Assembly: GCA_018969295.1 (NCBI GenBank)
Contig: JAGWYN010000060.1
Coordinates: 1-21,228, forward strand
DNA length: 21,228 nucleotides
Direction: 5' to 3'
Source of the DNA: Chloroflexota bacterium
GTDB lineage: Bacteria > Chloroflexota > Anaerolineae > Caldilineales > Caldilineaceae
Shown one piece after another: positions 9,611-18,773 of the stretch. The notes below the pieces were generated by a model. It did no database searches. It was not told the origin of the DNA and saw only the letters and a list, made by a program, of their open reading frames with translations. Every line of letters starts with the position of its first letter. Position 1 is the first letter of the stretch. The translations under genes and the position numbers were made by a program.

Positions 9611-10844
9611 GCTGGCCTGCCGTCTGCTGCTGGCCTGCCTTCTGGTGGTGGGGGGGAGTGGCCCGCTGCGTGCGCAAGAGGAAAGCTACACGGTGGCTGC
9701 CGGCGATACCCTCGGGACGATCGCAGCCCGCCTGGGGGTCACTGTCGCCGAACTGGCCGCTGCCAACGGCATCGACGACCCCAATCTGATCCGGGTCGGC
9801 CAGGTGCTGCTGGCGCCCGGCAGGAGCGCGGCGGCTGTCGAGCTGGCAGGAGCCACAGTCGCCGTCCGGGCATGGCCCGGCGACACCGTGGCCAGCCTGG
9901 CCAGCCGGTATGGGGTCGAGGGGGAGCAGGCGGCAGCGTTGAACGGGCTGCCGGCGGCGCGCCGGCTCTTTCCAGGCCAGCCGCTGCAGATTCCAGCCCA
10001 GTCCGCCCCCCCACCGACGGCGGTGCTGGGGGCGGTGACGTCCGTGCAGATGCCGGACACGCTCGTTCAGGGGCGCACCGGGCGGCTCTTTGTGACCAGC
10101 AGCCGCCCGGTGCAGCTCGAAGGCCGCTGGAACGGCCAGCCTCTGATCTTTCAGCCGCTGCAGGAGGAGGGCCTGCGCCAGGCCGCTTTCTTGCCGGTCG
10201 ATGCCCTGCTGGCACCAGGCTCCTACCCGCTGGAGGTCGGCTACACGACCTCCAGCGGGGTCCCTTTGCGTCTCCAGCGTTCGATCCTGGTGGAGGCAGG
10301 CCCGTACGACTCTCAGGAGATCGTGGTGAGCCAGGAAAAGGCGGATGTGCTGACCCCGCCGGTGGTTCAGGCAGAGCGAGAGCGGGTGGTTTCTGTCTGG
10401 TCACAGGTCAGCCCGGAACGGTTCTGGCTGGAGCGCTTTCAGCGTCCGATCGGCGCGGACTATCCGACCACCAGCCCCTTCGGCACCCGGCGCACCTATT
10501 CGGTCGCTGATATCGGCAATTTTCATGCCGGCCAGGATTTCGGGGCGCCGGAAGGGACGCTGGTCTTCGCGCCGGCCCCAGGCCGGGTAGTGCTGGCGGA
10601 GCCGATCGCCGTGCGCGGCAACGCCGTGATCCTCGACCACGGCCGCGGGGTCTTCTCCGGCTACTGGCATCTGAGCGAAATGAAGGTGGGCGTCGGCATG
10701 GATGTCGCCGCCGGGGATGTGCTGGGGCTGGTCGGCAACACGGGGCTGAGCACCGGCGCGCATCTGCACTGGGAACTGCGCATTGGCGGGGTCGCCGTGG
10801 ACCCGATGCAGTTTCTCGAGGAAGCGCCCTTCCCGCTGCCGTGA
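9594..10844 (+). CDS. Secreted LysM / M23-family metallopeptidase (cell-wall hydrolase)
   Basis: The 416-aa protein has a signal peptide (about residues 1-27, LACRLLLACLLVVGGSGPLRAQ). Two LysM peptidoglycan-binding modules follow (YTVAAGDTLGTIAARLGVT at about 31, and AWPGDTVASLASRYGVE at about 93). After a long beta-rich middle comes a C-terminal M23 (LytM/lysostaphin) domain from about residue 290. The zinc ligands are visible as HAGQDF (His and Asp) and HLH in STGAHLHWEL. It should cut peptide cross-bridges of peptidoglycan outside the membrane or, if a ligand is lost, act as an activator of other hydrolases. All ligands seem present, so it is probably active. The ATG at 9594 lies within the end of hpt. 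It is convergent with the SIS gene, stop to stop 23 bp apart, with no clear terminator hairpin between them. Confidence 0.9.
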   Translation: MGRLNKLACRLLLACLLVVGGSGPLRAQEESYTVAAGDTLGTIAARLGVTVAELAAANGIDDPNLIRVGQVLLAPGRSAAAVELAGATVAVRAWPGDTVASLASRYGVEGEQAAALNGLPAARRLFPGQPLQIPAQSAPPPTAVLGAVTSVQMPDTLVQGRTGRLFVTSSRPVQLEGRWNGQPLIFQPLQEEGLRQAAFLPVDALLAPGSYPLEVGYTTSSGVPLRLQRSILVEAGPYDSQEIVVSQEKADVLTPPVVQAERERVVSVWSQVSPERFWLERFQRPIGADYPTTSPFGTRRTYSVADIGNFHAGQDFGAPEGTLVFAPAPGRVVLAEPIAVRGNAVILDHGRGVFSGYWHLSEMKVGVGMDVAAGDVLGLVGNTGLSTGAHLHWELRIGGVAVDPMQFLEEAPFPLP

Positions 10845-10867
10845 CATCCGCTCTCTGGAGCCGTGCC

Positions 10868-11917
10868 TCAGCGGGTTTCAGTCACCTTGCGCAGCCCACG
10901 CGGATGGTCCGGGTCAAAATCACGCACAGCCGCCAGGTGCATGGCGAAGAGCTGGCAGGGCACGATGGCGGTGAGCGGTGCCAGCCACTCCGGAACCCCG
11001 GCCGCCAGAGGGATCGCCGTGCGTCCCAGGGTCAAGGTCTCTTTGTCGTCGCTGAGTACGATGACTTCGGCCTCGCGCTGTTGCAAGGTGCGGATGAACG
11101 CCTGCATCTCGGGCAGCAGAACGCCGGAAGGGGCAACGACGAAGGCCGGGAAGCCGTGCTCGATCAGGGCCAGCGGGCCGTGCATAAAATCTGCGCTGCT
11201 GTAGGGCTCGGCCAGGGTGTAGGTCAGTTCTTTCATCTTGAGGGCGAACTCGAAGGCAGTGGCGTAGCTGTACCCACGGCCCAGGATGACGCAGTCGCGC
11301 ATATAGCGGTAGCGCTCGGCAAGAAGGCCGATCGAGGGCGAGAGGGCGAGCAGGTCAGCGACCTGGTCGGGGATGGCCGCCAGCGCAGCATGCATCTGTG
11401 GCTCTTCGCTCAGTTCGGCGCTCAGCGCGGCCAGGGCCGCCAGCGACGCCGTATAGGTTTTGGTGGCTGCGATCGACCTCTCTTCGCCGGCATGCAAAGC
11501 GATCACATGTTCGACCTGGCGGCCAAGGTCGGAGTCAGGGAAATTGGTGAAGGCAGCGGTCATGGCCCCCTGGCGCCGGGCTTCGGCGAGCACAGAGACG
11601 ATGTCCGGACTTTTGCCGCTCTGGCTGATGCCGATCACCAGCGCGTTGCCGAAACGGGGGGGGCGCTGGTAGATCGAATAGAGGCTGGGCGTCGCCAGCG
11701 CCACCATCAGCCCGTTGTGGGCGCCCAAAAGATACTGGGCATAGCGGCCGGCGTTGTCGCTGGTCCCGCGACCTGCCACCACGATGGAATCGATCCGTCG
11801 GTCGCGCACCGCGCGGGCCAGCCGCTGGATCGCCGCCCTTTCCTGCAGGAGCAGGGTTCGCAGGACGGCGGGCTGCTGGTGAATTTCCTGATAGAGGGAA
11901 GAATCTGCCACACGCAT
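10868..11917 (-). CDS. SIS-domain sugar isomerase/deaminase (GlmS C-half-like, NagB-II type)
   Basis: The 349-aa protein has two SIS domains and no glutaminase domain, so it resembles the isomerase half of GlmS. The sugar-phosphate loops are clear: GRGTSDNAGRYAQYLLG in domain 1, ISQSGKSPD, AATKTYTASLAALAAL, then GRGYSYATAFEFALKMKELTY and EPYSSADFMHGPLALI in domain 2. Such stand-alone proteins act as glucosamine-6-phosphate deaminases (NagB-II) or related amino-sugar isomerases (AgaS, FrlB). Position last in an operon with a ROK kinase and nagA favours deamination of glucosamine-6-phosphate to fructose-6-phosphate. ATG 11917 is chosen because AGAAAGG lies 6 bp upstream. The frame is open further back but would run into nagA. 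The gap from nagA is 43 bp. Confidence 0.85.
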   Translation of the reverse strand: MRVADSSLYQEIHQQPAVLRTLLLQERAAIQRLARAVRDRRIDSIVVAGRGTSDNAGRYAQYLLGAHNGLMVALATPSLYSIYQRPPRFGNALVIGISQSGKSPDIVSVLAEARRQGAMTAAFTNFPDSDLGRQVEHVIALHAGEERSIAATKTYTASLAALAALSAELSEEPQMHAALAAIPDQVADLLALSPSIGLLAERYRYMRDCVILGRGYSYATAFEFALKMKELTYTLAEPYSSADFMHGPLALIEHGFPAFVVAPSGVLLPEMQAFIRTLQQREAEVIVLSDDKETLTLGRTAIPLAAGVPEWLAPLTAIVPCQLFAMHLAAVRDFDPDHPRGLRKVTETR

Positions 11918-11960
11918 TGTGAACCTTTCTGCTCGGTAGAAACGATCGGCGGGCGGGTGC

Positions 11961-13133
11961 TCAGTCTGGCTGGCTCTGAAAACAGGGGATGCCGGCGACG
12001 AACGTGGCCACAACTTCGAGTGCCGGTGTGAGCAAGACCAGATCTGCCCAGGCACCTGCCCGCAGCCGCCCACGCTCCTGGCCGATGCCCAGCAGGTCTG
12101 CCGGGGTAGCGGTCAGGGTGGCCAGCGCTTCCCCAAGGGTGCAGCCGGTGTACCGGATCAGACGGCGCAGTGCTTCGTCCATCGTCAGCACCGAACCGGC
12201 CAGCGTGCCGGAAGCCAGCCGGGCCTCGTGGACCCCGTCGGGGTGGGCAGTCACCACCACTTCCTGGTCGGCGATCGGGTAGCGGCCCGGGGCCATGCCC
12301 AGCGCGGCCATCGCGTCGGTGACGACGTTCAGACGGCGAGCTCCTTTGGCTGCCCATGCCAGGGCCACGACCGCCGGATGGACGTGGATGCCGTCGGGGA
12401 TGATGCCGGCTGTCAGCTGGGGGGTGTGCAACAGCGCACCGGGCAGGCCGGGTTCCCGATGTTCGAGGGGGGGCATGGCGTTGAACAGATGGGTTCCATA
12501 GCGGATTCCAGCGGCAAAGCCGGCGCTGGCTTCTCGGTAGGTCGCCATTGAATGGCCGGCGCTGACGACGACCCCGTTGGCGGCCAGAGCCTCCACCACG
12601 GGCAAGGCGCCGGGCAGTTCGGGTGCCAGGGTGACCAGCTTGACCTGGTTCTGGGCTGTCCAGCCGGCGACGGCGTCGAGGGTGGGCAGCCGCAGATGGG
12701 CTGGGTTGTGGGCGCCTTTTTTTTGCGGATTGAGAAAGGGGCCTTCGCAGTGCAGGCCGAGCGGGAGACTGCCCCGCCAGTGGGCCGGGGGGCCGCCCGC
12801 CAGCACGGCCTGGGCTTGGGCCACCTGTTCCAACGGCGAGGTGATGATTGTCGGCAGAAAACTGGTGACCCCCCAGCGGGGCAGGCCGGCAGCCACCGAC
12901 CAGATGCTGGCAGGGTGCTGTGTGAAGTCGTCGCCGAACGCCCCGTTGATCTGCAGGTCGATAAAACCGGGCGCTACGATCAGCCCGCCGGCGTCGAAAC
13001 AGTCGGCCGCAGCCGGGACAGCAATGCTGCGGGCATCCCCTACCGCCAGAATCCGCCCTGCCTCGAGGAGCAGGACCCCGTCATCGATCTGTTGGTCAGG
13101 CGTCAGCAAGGTCGCACGGTGGATGCAGAACAT
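11961..13133 (-). CDS. nagA: N-acetylglucosamine-6-phosphate deacetylase
   Basis: NagA removes acetate from GlcNAc-6-phosphate to give glucosamine-6-phosphate. The 390-aa length fits the family. It is an amidohydrolase-fold TIM barrel. Visible marks are VAPGFIDLQINGAFGDDF, the metal-site segment LHCEGPFLNPQKKGAHNPAHL, SAGHS, GTHLFNAMPP, DGIHVHP, and the catalytic Asp in VVTDAMAALGM; GTLAGS and the C-terminal AWADLVLL follow. The start is MFCIHRATLL at 13133, with AAGGA about 7 bp upstream. The 106-residue upstream extension of the open frame overlaps the ROK gene in another frame and was not used. Only 4 bp separate it from the ROK stop, so it is in the same operon. Confidence 0.93.
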   Translation of the reverse strand: MFCIHRATLLTPDQQIDDGVLLLEAGRILAVGDARSIAVPAAADCFDAGGLIVAPGFIDLQINGAFGDDFTQHPASIWSVAAGLPRWGVTSFLPTIITSPLEQVAQAQAVLAGGPPAHWRGSLPLGLHCEGPFLNPQKKGAHNPAHLRLPTLDAVAGWTAQNQVKLVTLAPELPGALPVVEALAANGVVVSAGHSMATYREASAGFAAGIRYGTHLFNAMPPLEHREPGLPGALLHTPQLTAGIIPDGIHVHPAVVALAWAAKGARRLNVVTDAMAALGMAPGRYPIADQEVVVTAHPDGVHEARLASGTLAGSVLTMDEALRRLIRYTGCTLGEALATLTATPADLLGIGQERGRLRAGAWADLVLLTPALEVVATFVAGIPCFQSQPD

Positions 13134-13137
13134 GGTA

Positions 13138-14145
13138 CTATCCTTCTGTCGGGTGGAGCGTTTCGGCGGCCAGGGCAGCAGCGCCCCAGGCCCCCAGATT
13201 GCGCGTGGGGTCGGCGATGCGCAAGATCTCGGGGCGCAGAACAGCCCGCGCCAGCGCAGAGCTCTCCTGCTGGCGCAGCCATTCGGCCACGATCGGGCGC
13301 AGATAGCGTTCGCCGGCCCGGGTGACGCCGCCCCCCAACACCACGCTGTCGACATCGTAGGCGAGCACCACGCTGCGCAGCGAGCGGGCCAGCTCGGTGC
13401 CGACGGCGTCCACGATCTGCTGGGCAGGGAGGTCGCCGGCAGCGGCGGCATCGTAGACCCCGCGTGCTGTCAGCGGGTTCAGGGCGCGGAGGCTGCTGGG
13501 CATGCCCAGGGCCAGCAATTCTCGCGCTCGCCGCACGACTGCGGTGGCAGAAACCAGGGTTTCCAGACAGCCGCGCGCGCCGCAGTTGCAGGGGGGGCCA
13601 TTGGGGTCGACAATCATATGGCCGAATTCGCCGGCCAGGCCGTGGCGCCCGCGCAGCAGCCGGCCTTCCAGGATGACACCGGTCGCCAGCCCTGTGCCGA
13701 CGCTGATGTAGGCCAGGTCCTGCTCTCCAGCCGGATTGTCGAAACGATAGACGCCCAGGGTGGCCACGCGCACATCGTTGTCGATCACGCAGGGAACGCC
13801 GAAGCGGGCGACCAGCCGGTCGACCAGCGGGTAGTCGTACCAGTGCAGGTTGACGGCGATGCGCACAATGCCGCGGAGCGTGTCCTGCTGCCCTGGAATT
13901 CCAAGTCCGATGGCCGCCAGCGAGCGGCTGGGGTCTGTGTCCAGTGCCAGCGTCTGCTGGATCGCCGCTACAATGCTGAGCAGCGTGGCGTCGGGGCTGC
14001 TGAGGTCGGTCGCCACGGTCAGCTCGCCGTGCGGCCGCAGCAGTTCATCGAGCAGGACGGTTGAGACCGTGGTGCCCCCTACGTCGACACCGACCAGCCA
14101 GTAGGATGCAGAAGAGGAAGGTGGTTGCGGAACAGGAGCTGTCAT
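13138..14145 (-). CDS. ROK-family sugar kinase (probable N-acetylglucosamine kinase)
   Basis: The 335-aa ROK protein starts with the phosphate-binding loop VGVDVGGTTVSTVLLDE. It continues with GLGIPGQ, a conserved IDNDVRVATLG, ISVGTGLATGVILEG, and the ROK zinc motif GHMIVDPNGPPCNCGARGCLE. It ends with VDSVVLGGGVTRAG. No DNA-binding helix-turn-helix precedes the kinase fold, so it is a kinase and not a NagC/XylR-type repressor. Next to nagA the expected substrate is GlcNAc, giving GlcNAc-6-phosphate; glucose is also possible. MTAPVPQPP at 14145 is chosen because the kinase fold starts about 20 residues later. The very long upstream open frame (to 14982) is antisense to cobS and has no domain signal. 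This is the first gene of the operon, divergent from cobS. Confidence 0.88.
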   Translation of the reverse strand: MTAPVPQPPSSSASYWLVGVDVGGTTVSTVLLDELLRPHGELTVATDLSSPDATLLSIVAAIQQTLALDTDPSRSLAAIGLGIPGQQDTLRGIVRIAVNLHWYDYPLVDRLVARFGVPCVIDNDVRVATLGVYRFDNPAGEQDLAYISVGTGLATGVILEGRLLRGRHGLAGEFGHMIVDPNGPPCNCGARGCLETLVSATAVVRRARELLALGMPSSLRALNPLTARGVYDAAAAGDLPAQQIVDAVGTELARSLRSVVLAYDVDSVVLGGGVTRAGERYLRPIVAEWLRQQESSALARAVLRPEILRIADPTRNLGAWGAAALAAETLHPTEG

Positions 14146-14235
14146 GGTGCAAAGGTCGCCAGGTTTGTCTATGTTGGTGGTGGGTACAGGGTCAGTCGCT
14201 TTATAGAACGCAATGATACATCGAAGGGGGCGAAA
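14146..14235. promoter_or_regulatory. Divergent intergenic region between ROK kinase and cobS
   Basis: These 90 bp must hold the start signals for both directions. TA-rich patches (TATAGA 14202-14207 and GATACA 14215-14220 on the + strand) could be -10 boxes, but I could not pair either with a convincing -35. The region is too short, and lacks the pattern, for a cobalamin riboswitch before cobS. An SD (GAAGGGGG, 14223-14230) lies 5 bp before the cobS ATG. Confidence 0.3.
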
Positions 14236-15000
14236 ATGCGAATCTCGTTGGCAAAGGTCTGGAAGAATGCCGGCCAGGGGCTGTGGAGCGCGCTGGGGGT
14301 TTTGACCACTCTGCCGGTGCCCAGCCAGGGCTGGCAGCCCGACCGCCGGGCAGCCGGCTGGTTTCCGGTGGTTGGGCTGCTGATCGGCGGGCTGTTGGCG
14401 GCGGCGGCGCTGCTGGTGGGGAGGGTGCTGCCGCCGCTGCCGACTGCGGTGCTGCTGGTGGCGCTGTGGGCAGCGCTGACCGGGGCGCTCCATCTGGATG
14501 GGCTGGCGGACTGTGCCGACGGGCTGCTGCCGCCGGTCGGACGGGAGCGGCGGCTGGAGATCCTGCGCGACCCACGTGTGGGCAGCTTTGGGGTGACTGT
14601 CACTGTTTTGGTGCTGCTGCTCAAGGTCAGCGCCCTGGCTGGGGCACCTCTGCCTGTGCTGCTGGCAGCGCCGGTGTGGGCGCGCTGGCTGCTCCTGCTG
14701 GCGGCCCGACGGCCAGCGGCCAGGCCGGGGGGAATGGCGGCACGCTGGGACCTGGCCTTGACCTGGCCGCAGCTGCTGGCAGCCGGGCTGCTGCCGCTGG
14801 CGGTGACAGCCATCGGGGGGAGCTGGCACGGGCCGCTTTGGCTGGCTGCACCGGCAGCCGGGCTCGCCGGCTGGGGAGTGTTGCGCCTGGCCGAGCGCCG
14901 GCTGGGGGGCGTCACAGGCGATGTCTTCGGCGCTGTCGTCGAGATCAGCGAGGCCGTCTTTGTCTGCGCAGCCTGCCTGCAACCGTTCCCAGGGACCTGA
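14236..15000 (+). CDS. cobS: Adenosylcobinamide-GDP ribazoletransferase (cobalamin synthase)
   Basis: CobS joins adenosylcobinamide-GDP to alpha-ribazole (or its phosphate), the late nucleotide-loop step of coenzyme B12 assembly, in the membrane. The 254-aa protein is almost wholly hydrophobic, with several transmembrane helices. It has the family marks LTTLPVP near the N-terminus, ALHLDGLADCADGL (metal and substrate site) and EILRDPRVGSFGV. The C-terminus has GGVTGDVFGAVVEISE, also typical. ATG 14236 is chosen because a good SD (GAAGGGGG) precedes it. Earlier in-frame starts would overlap the ROK gene. No other cob gene is nearby, so it may serve salvage or complete a pathway encoded elsewhere. 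It is convergent with the following minus-strand gene, stop to stop 15 bp apart. Confidence 0.93.
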   Translation: MRISLAKVWKNAGQGLWSALGVLTTLPVPSQGWQPDRRAAGWFPVVGLLIGGLLAAAALLVGRVLPPLPTAVLLVALWAALTGALHLDGLADCADGLLPPVGRERRLEILRDPRVGSFGVTVTVLVLLLKVSALAGAPLPVLLAAPVWARWLLLLAARRPAARPGGMAARWDLALTWPQLLAAGLLPLAVTAIGGSWHGPLWLAAPAAGLAGWGVLRLAERRLGGVTGDVFGAVVEISEAVFVCAACLQPFPGT

Positions 15001-15015
15001 GCGGAGGGGGCTGGA

Positions 15016-16152
15016 TCAGCGCGCCACCTGCTGGAATTCGTCGTCTACCACCTGGTAAATCCAAATTTGAGGGTCGACCAGGTCCCCGTCCGGCTCGAAA
15101 CGGAGCGTATCGAGCAGCGTGTCAAAACTGTGGCTGCGCAGGCTGCCGGTGACCGCGGCCCGTTCGATCGAGTTGGCTTTGCGTGCCGCCTCCGCCAGCA
15201 CCTGCATGGCGACATAGCCGTTGACTGAATAGGTGTCTGGGTTGCGGTATTCGACTGCCTGGTAGGCCTCGACCCAGCGGGCGTCGGCGACGCTGCGTGG
15301 GCTGGGCGCAAAGGCGTTGACGTACATCCCTTCCGCCGTCCCGTTGGCCTCGTCGATCGTGGCCCCCAGAAAGGCGCCGTCGCTGGCCAGCATGGGCAGG
15401 TTCACCCCCGCCTCGACCAGGGCGGCCCGCAGGTAGGGCGCCTCAATTTCGTACCCGGCGTAAAACAACGCGTCCGGCACAACTTGTTGGATCTGGGTCA
15501 CTTCTTCGCTGTAAAGGCTCTGCCCCTCCTCCACCTCGAGCTGCAAGACAACCCGGGTCCCCCGCCCCTCCAGGTCGGTGACCAGGCTGGCAGCCAGCCC
15601 ACGGCCATATTCGGTGTTGTTGTGCAGCACGGCGACGGTCTTGGCTTGCAGCTGGTCGACCAGAAAATCGGCGCTGACCCTGGCCTGGACACTGTCGTTG
15701 GCGTTGACGCGAAAGAAATTGTCGTACTGGCGCTCGGTCAGGCTCTGTTCGGAGGCGGTCGCCGAGAGGACGACCAGAGGCAGATCTCGGTAGACCTCCA
15801 TCGCCGCCAAGGTCTGGCCGCTGTTGAGATGGCCGATCACCGCCAGTACGTTTTCGCCGCTGTCGATCGCTTGGCGAACTTCTGCCGTCCGGCTGAGTGC
15901 CACTGCGCTGTCTGACTCGTCGTCCAGCGGGCGCACAACGACCTGGTAGCCCAGCAGGCCGCCGTCGTTGTTGAGCTCGGCTGCGGCCAGCCGTACCCCG
16001 CCCAGAATGGTCTGGCCCCCGTTGGCCTGAAACCCGCTCAGGGGAACAGCAACATAGACGACCACTTCGCCGCGTCCGGTGTTGCCGCCGCAGCCGGCGA
16101 CTCCCAGGGCGACGAGCAAAACCATAAACCCCAAAAACAGCTTGCTGATCAT
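15016..16152 (-). CDS. LivJ-type periplasmic ligand-binding lipoprotein
   Basis: The 378-aa protein starts with a lipoprotein signal peptide ending in the lipobox VAGC (Cys about residue 21), so it should be tethered to the outer face of the membrane. The rest is a type I periplasmic-binding fold of the branched-chain amino acid / amide receptor group: VAVPLSGFQANGGQTILGGVRLAAAELN, an AVIGHLNSGQTLAAMEVYRD hinge strand, NFFRVNANDSVQARVSADFL, and AVLHNNTEYGRGLAASL. The ligand cannot be told from sequence. No permease or ATPase gene is adjacent. Its ATG overlaps the stop of the upstream membrane/coiled-coil gene as ATGA, so the two should be translationally coupled. That ties it to the VWA/PspA block and suggests a sensing role, not ordinary transport. 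Confidence 0.85.
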   Translation of the reverse strand: MISKLFLGFMVLLVALGVAGCGGNTGRGEVVVYVAVPLSGFQANGGQTILGGVRLAAAELNNDGGLLGYQVVVRPLDDESDSAVALSRTAEVRQAIDSGENVLAVIGHLNSGQTLAAMEVYRDLPLVVLSATASEQSLTERQYDNFFRVNANDSVQARVSADFLVDQLQAKTVAVLHNNTEYGRGLAASLVTDLEGRGTRVVLQLEVEEGQSLYSEEVTQIQQVVPDALFYAGYEIEAPYLRAALVEAGVNLPMLASDGAFLGATIDEANGTAEGMYVNAFAPSPRSVADARWVEAYQAVEYRNPDTYSVNGYVAMQVLAEAARKANSIERAAVTGSLRSHSFDTLLDTLRFEPDGDLVDPQIWIYQVVDDEFQQVAR

Positions 16153-16997
16153 GATGCATTGTCCGCAGATGGAAGATTCGGGCGGGAATCGTGTTGGTAG
16201 GTGTAGACTTCGTTGAGGCTGACGACCAGGTCGTCGATCCGTTTCACCTGTTCTTGGATGTCCGAGCGCAGCCGTTCGGCGCCACCGCGGTTGATCGATT
16301 CGGCGTTGAGCAGCTGGATCTGGCCGTAGATGGTGGCCAGCGCAGTGGTGCTTTGATCCATCTGCAACTGTGCCTGGCGCATGCGGGCGTCCAGCTCACG
16401 CAGGGTCTGCCACTGGGCCCCCTTGCTTTCGAGGACCTGGTCGAGCTGGCGCTGGACGCTGCTGTTTTGTTCGCGCTGGCGCCGTGTCTGCAGGGTCTCC
16501 AGCTCCTGGGGGAGGGAGGCCCGCTCGCGCGCCAGCAGGTCGTCGGCCCGATAGGTGTCGACGCGCAACGCCAGCTGGTAGATGTTGCTGATCCAGTCGC
16601 TGAGCTGGTTGGCAGCATCTTCCAGCCGATCTCGGATCAGCCCGGCTGGCTGGGCGCGCACCTGCACTTCGATGCGCCGCTGGTATTCCAGTGCCTCTTC
16701 CACCTCCCTGCGCAGCGACGCATCCTGGATGTGGGCAGGGTTGAAGCGTTCCTGAAAGACCGTCAGCAGGACCCGAGCGTTGGCTTCGGCGTCGGTCAGG
16801 CTGGAGTAGACGAGCAGCCCCAGCCCGGCCAGCCCGAGCAGCAGCCAGAGCTCGCCGGGCAGCCCCAGCGGGCCAGGCGCCAGAAAATAGACGATCAAGG
16901 TCAGCGCGATCACCGCAGCGCTCTCCCAGCGCAAGAGCGCATACTGGAGAATGTTGCTGCGGGCCTCTTTGTGAAGCTGCGAACGAAGATCAGACAT
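16149..16997 (-). CDS. Two-helix membrane protein with long coiled coil, unknown function
   Basis: I do not recognise a named family for this 282-aa protein. After a charged N-terminus two hydrophobic helices are seen (about residues 28-42, AVIALTLIVYFLAPG, and 49-66, ELWLLLGLAGLGLLVYSS), likely a hairpin in the membrane. The remaining 210 or so residues are highly charged and rich in Gln, Glu, Arg and Leu heptad-like patterns (for example LARERASLPQELETLQTRR, QREQNSSVQRQLDQVLESK, LRELDARMRQAQLQMDQS). This should be a long coiled coil, probably on the cytoplasmic face, where PspA-like proteins act. MSDLRSQ at 16997 is chosen. The gene starts 7 bp after the VWA gene stop, and its stop overlaps the next start (ATGA). 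It could be a membrane partner or scaffold for the neighbouring VWA or PspA proteins; that is inference from context. Confidence 0.75.
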   Translation of the reverse strand: MSDLRSQLHKEARSNILQYALLRWESAAVIALTLIVYFLAPGPLGLPGELWLLLGLAGLGLLVYSSLTDAEANARVLLTVFQERFNPAHIQDASLRREVEEALEYQRRIEVQVRAQPAGLIRDRLEDAANQLSDWISNIYQLALRVDTYRADDLLARERASLPQELETLQTRRQREQNSSVQRQLDQVLESKGAQWQTLRELDARMRQAQLQMDQSTTALATIYGQIQLLNAESINRGGAERLRSDIQEQVKRIDDLVVSLNEVYTYQHDSRPNLPSADNAS

Positions 16998-17004
16998 GGC
17001 TGGC

Positions 17005-18759
<1,755 letters not shown>

Positions 18760-18773
18760 GATGCTCCCCTGCC

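Noticed and set aside
10845..10867. Terminator between the convergent M23 and SIS genes
   Set aside because: The 23-bp gap has no clear stem-loop or T-run on either strand.
10841..12031. Plus-strand open frame of 396 codons over the SIS gene
   Set aside because: Shadow of the SIS and nagA genes; no motifs, while the minus strand shows two SIS domains.
14146..14982. N-terminal extension of the ROK kinase by 279 codons
   Set aside because: It lies antisense to cobS, is rich in Gln, Pro and Arg as expected for a shadow, and the normal ROK start is at 14145.
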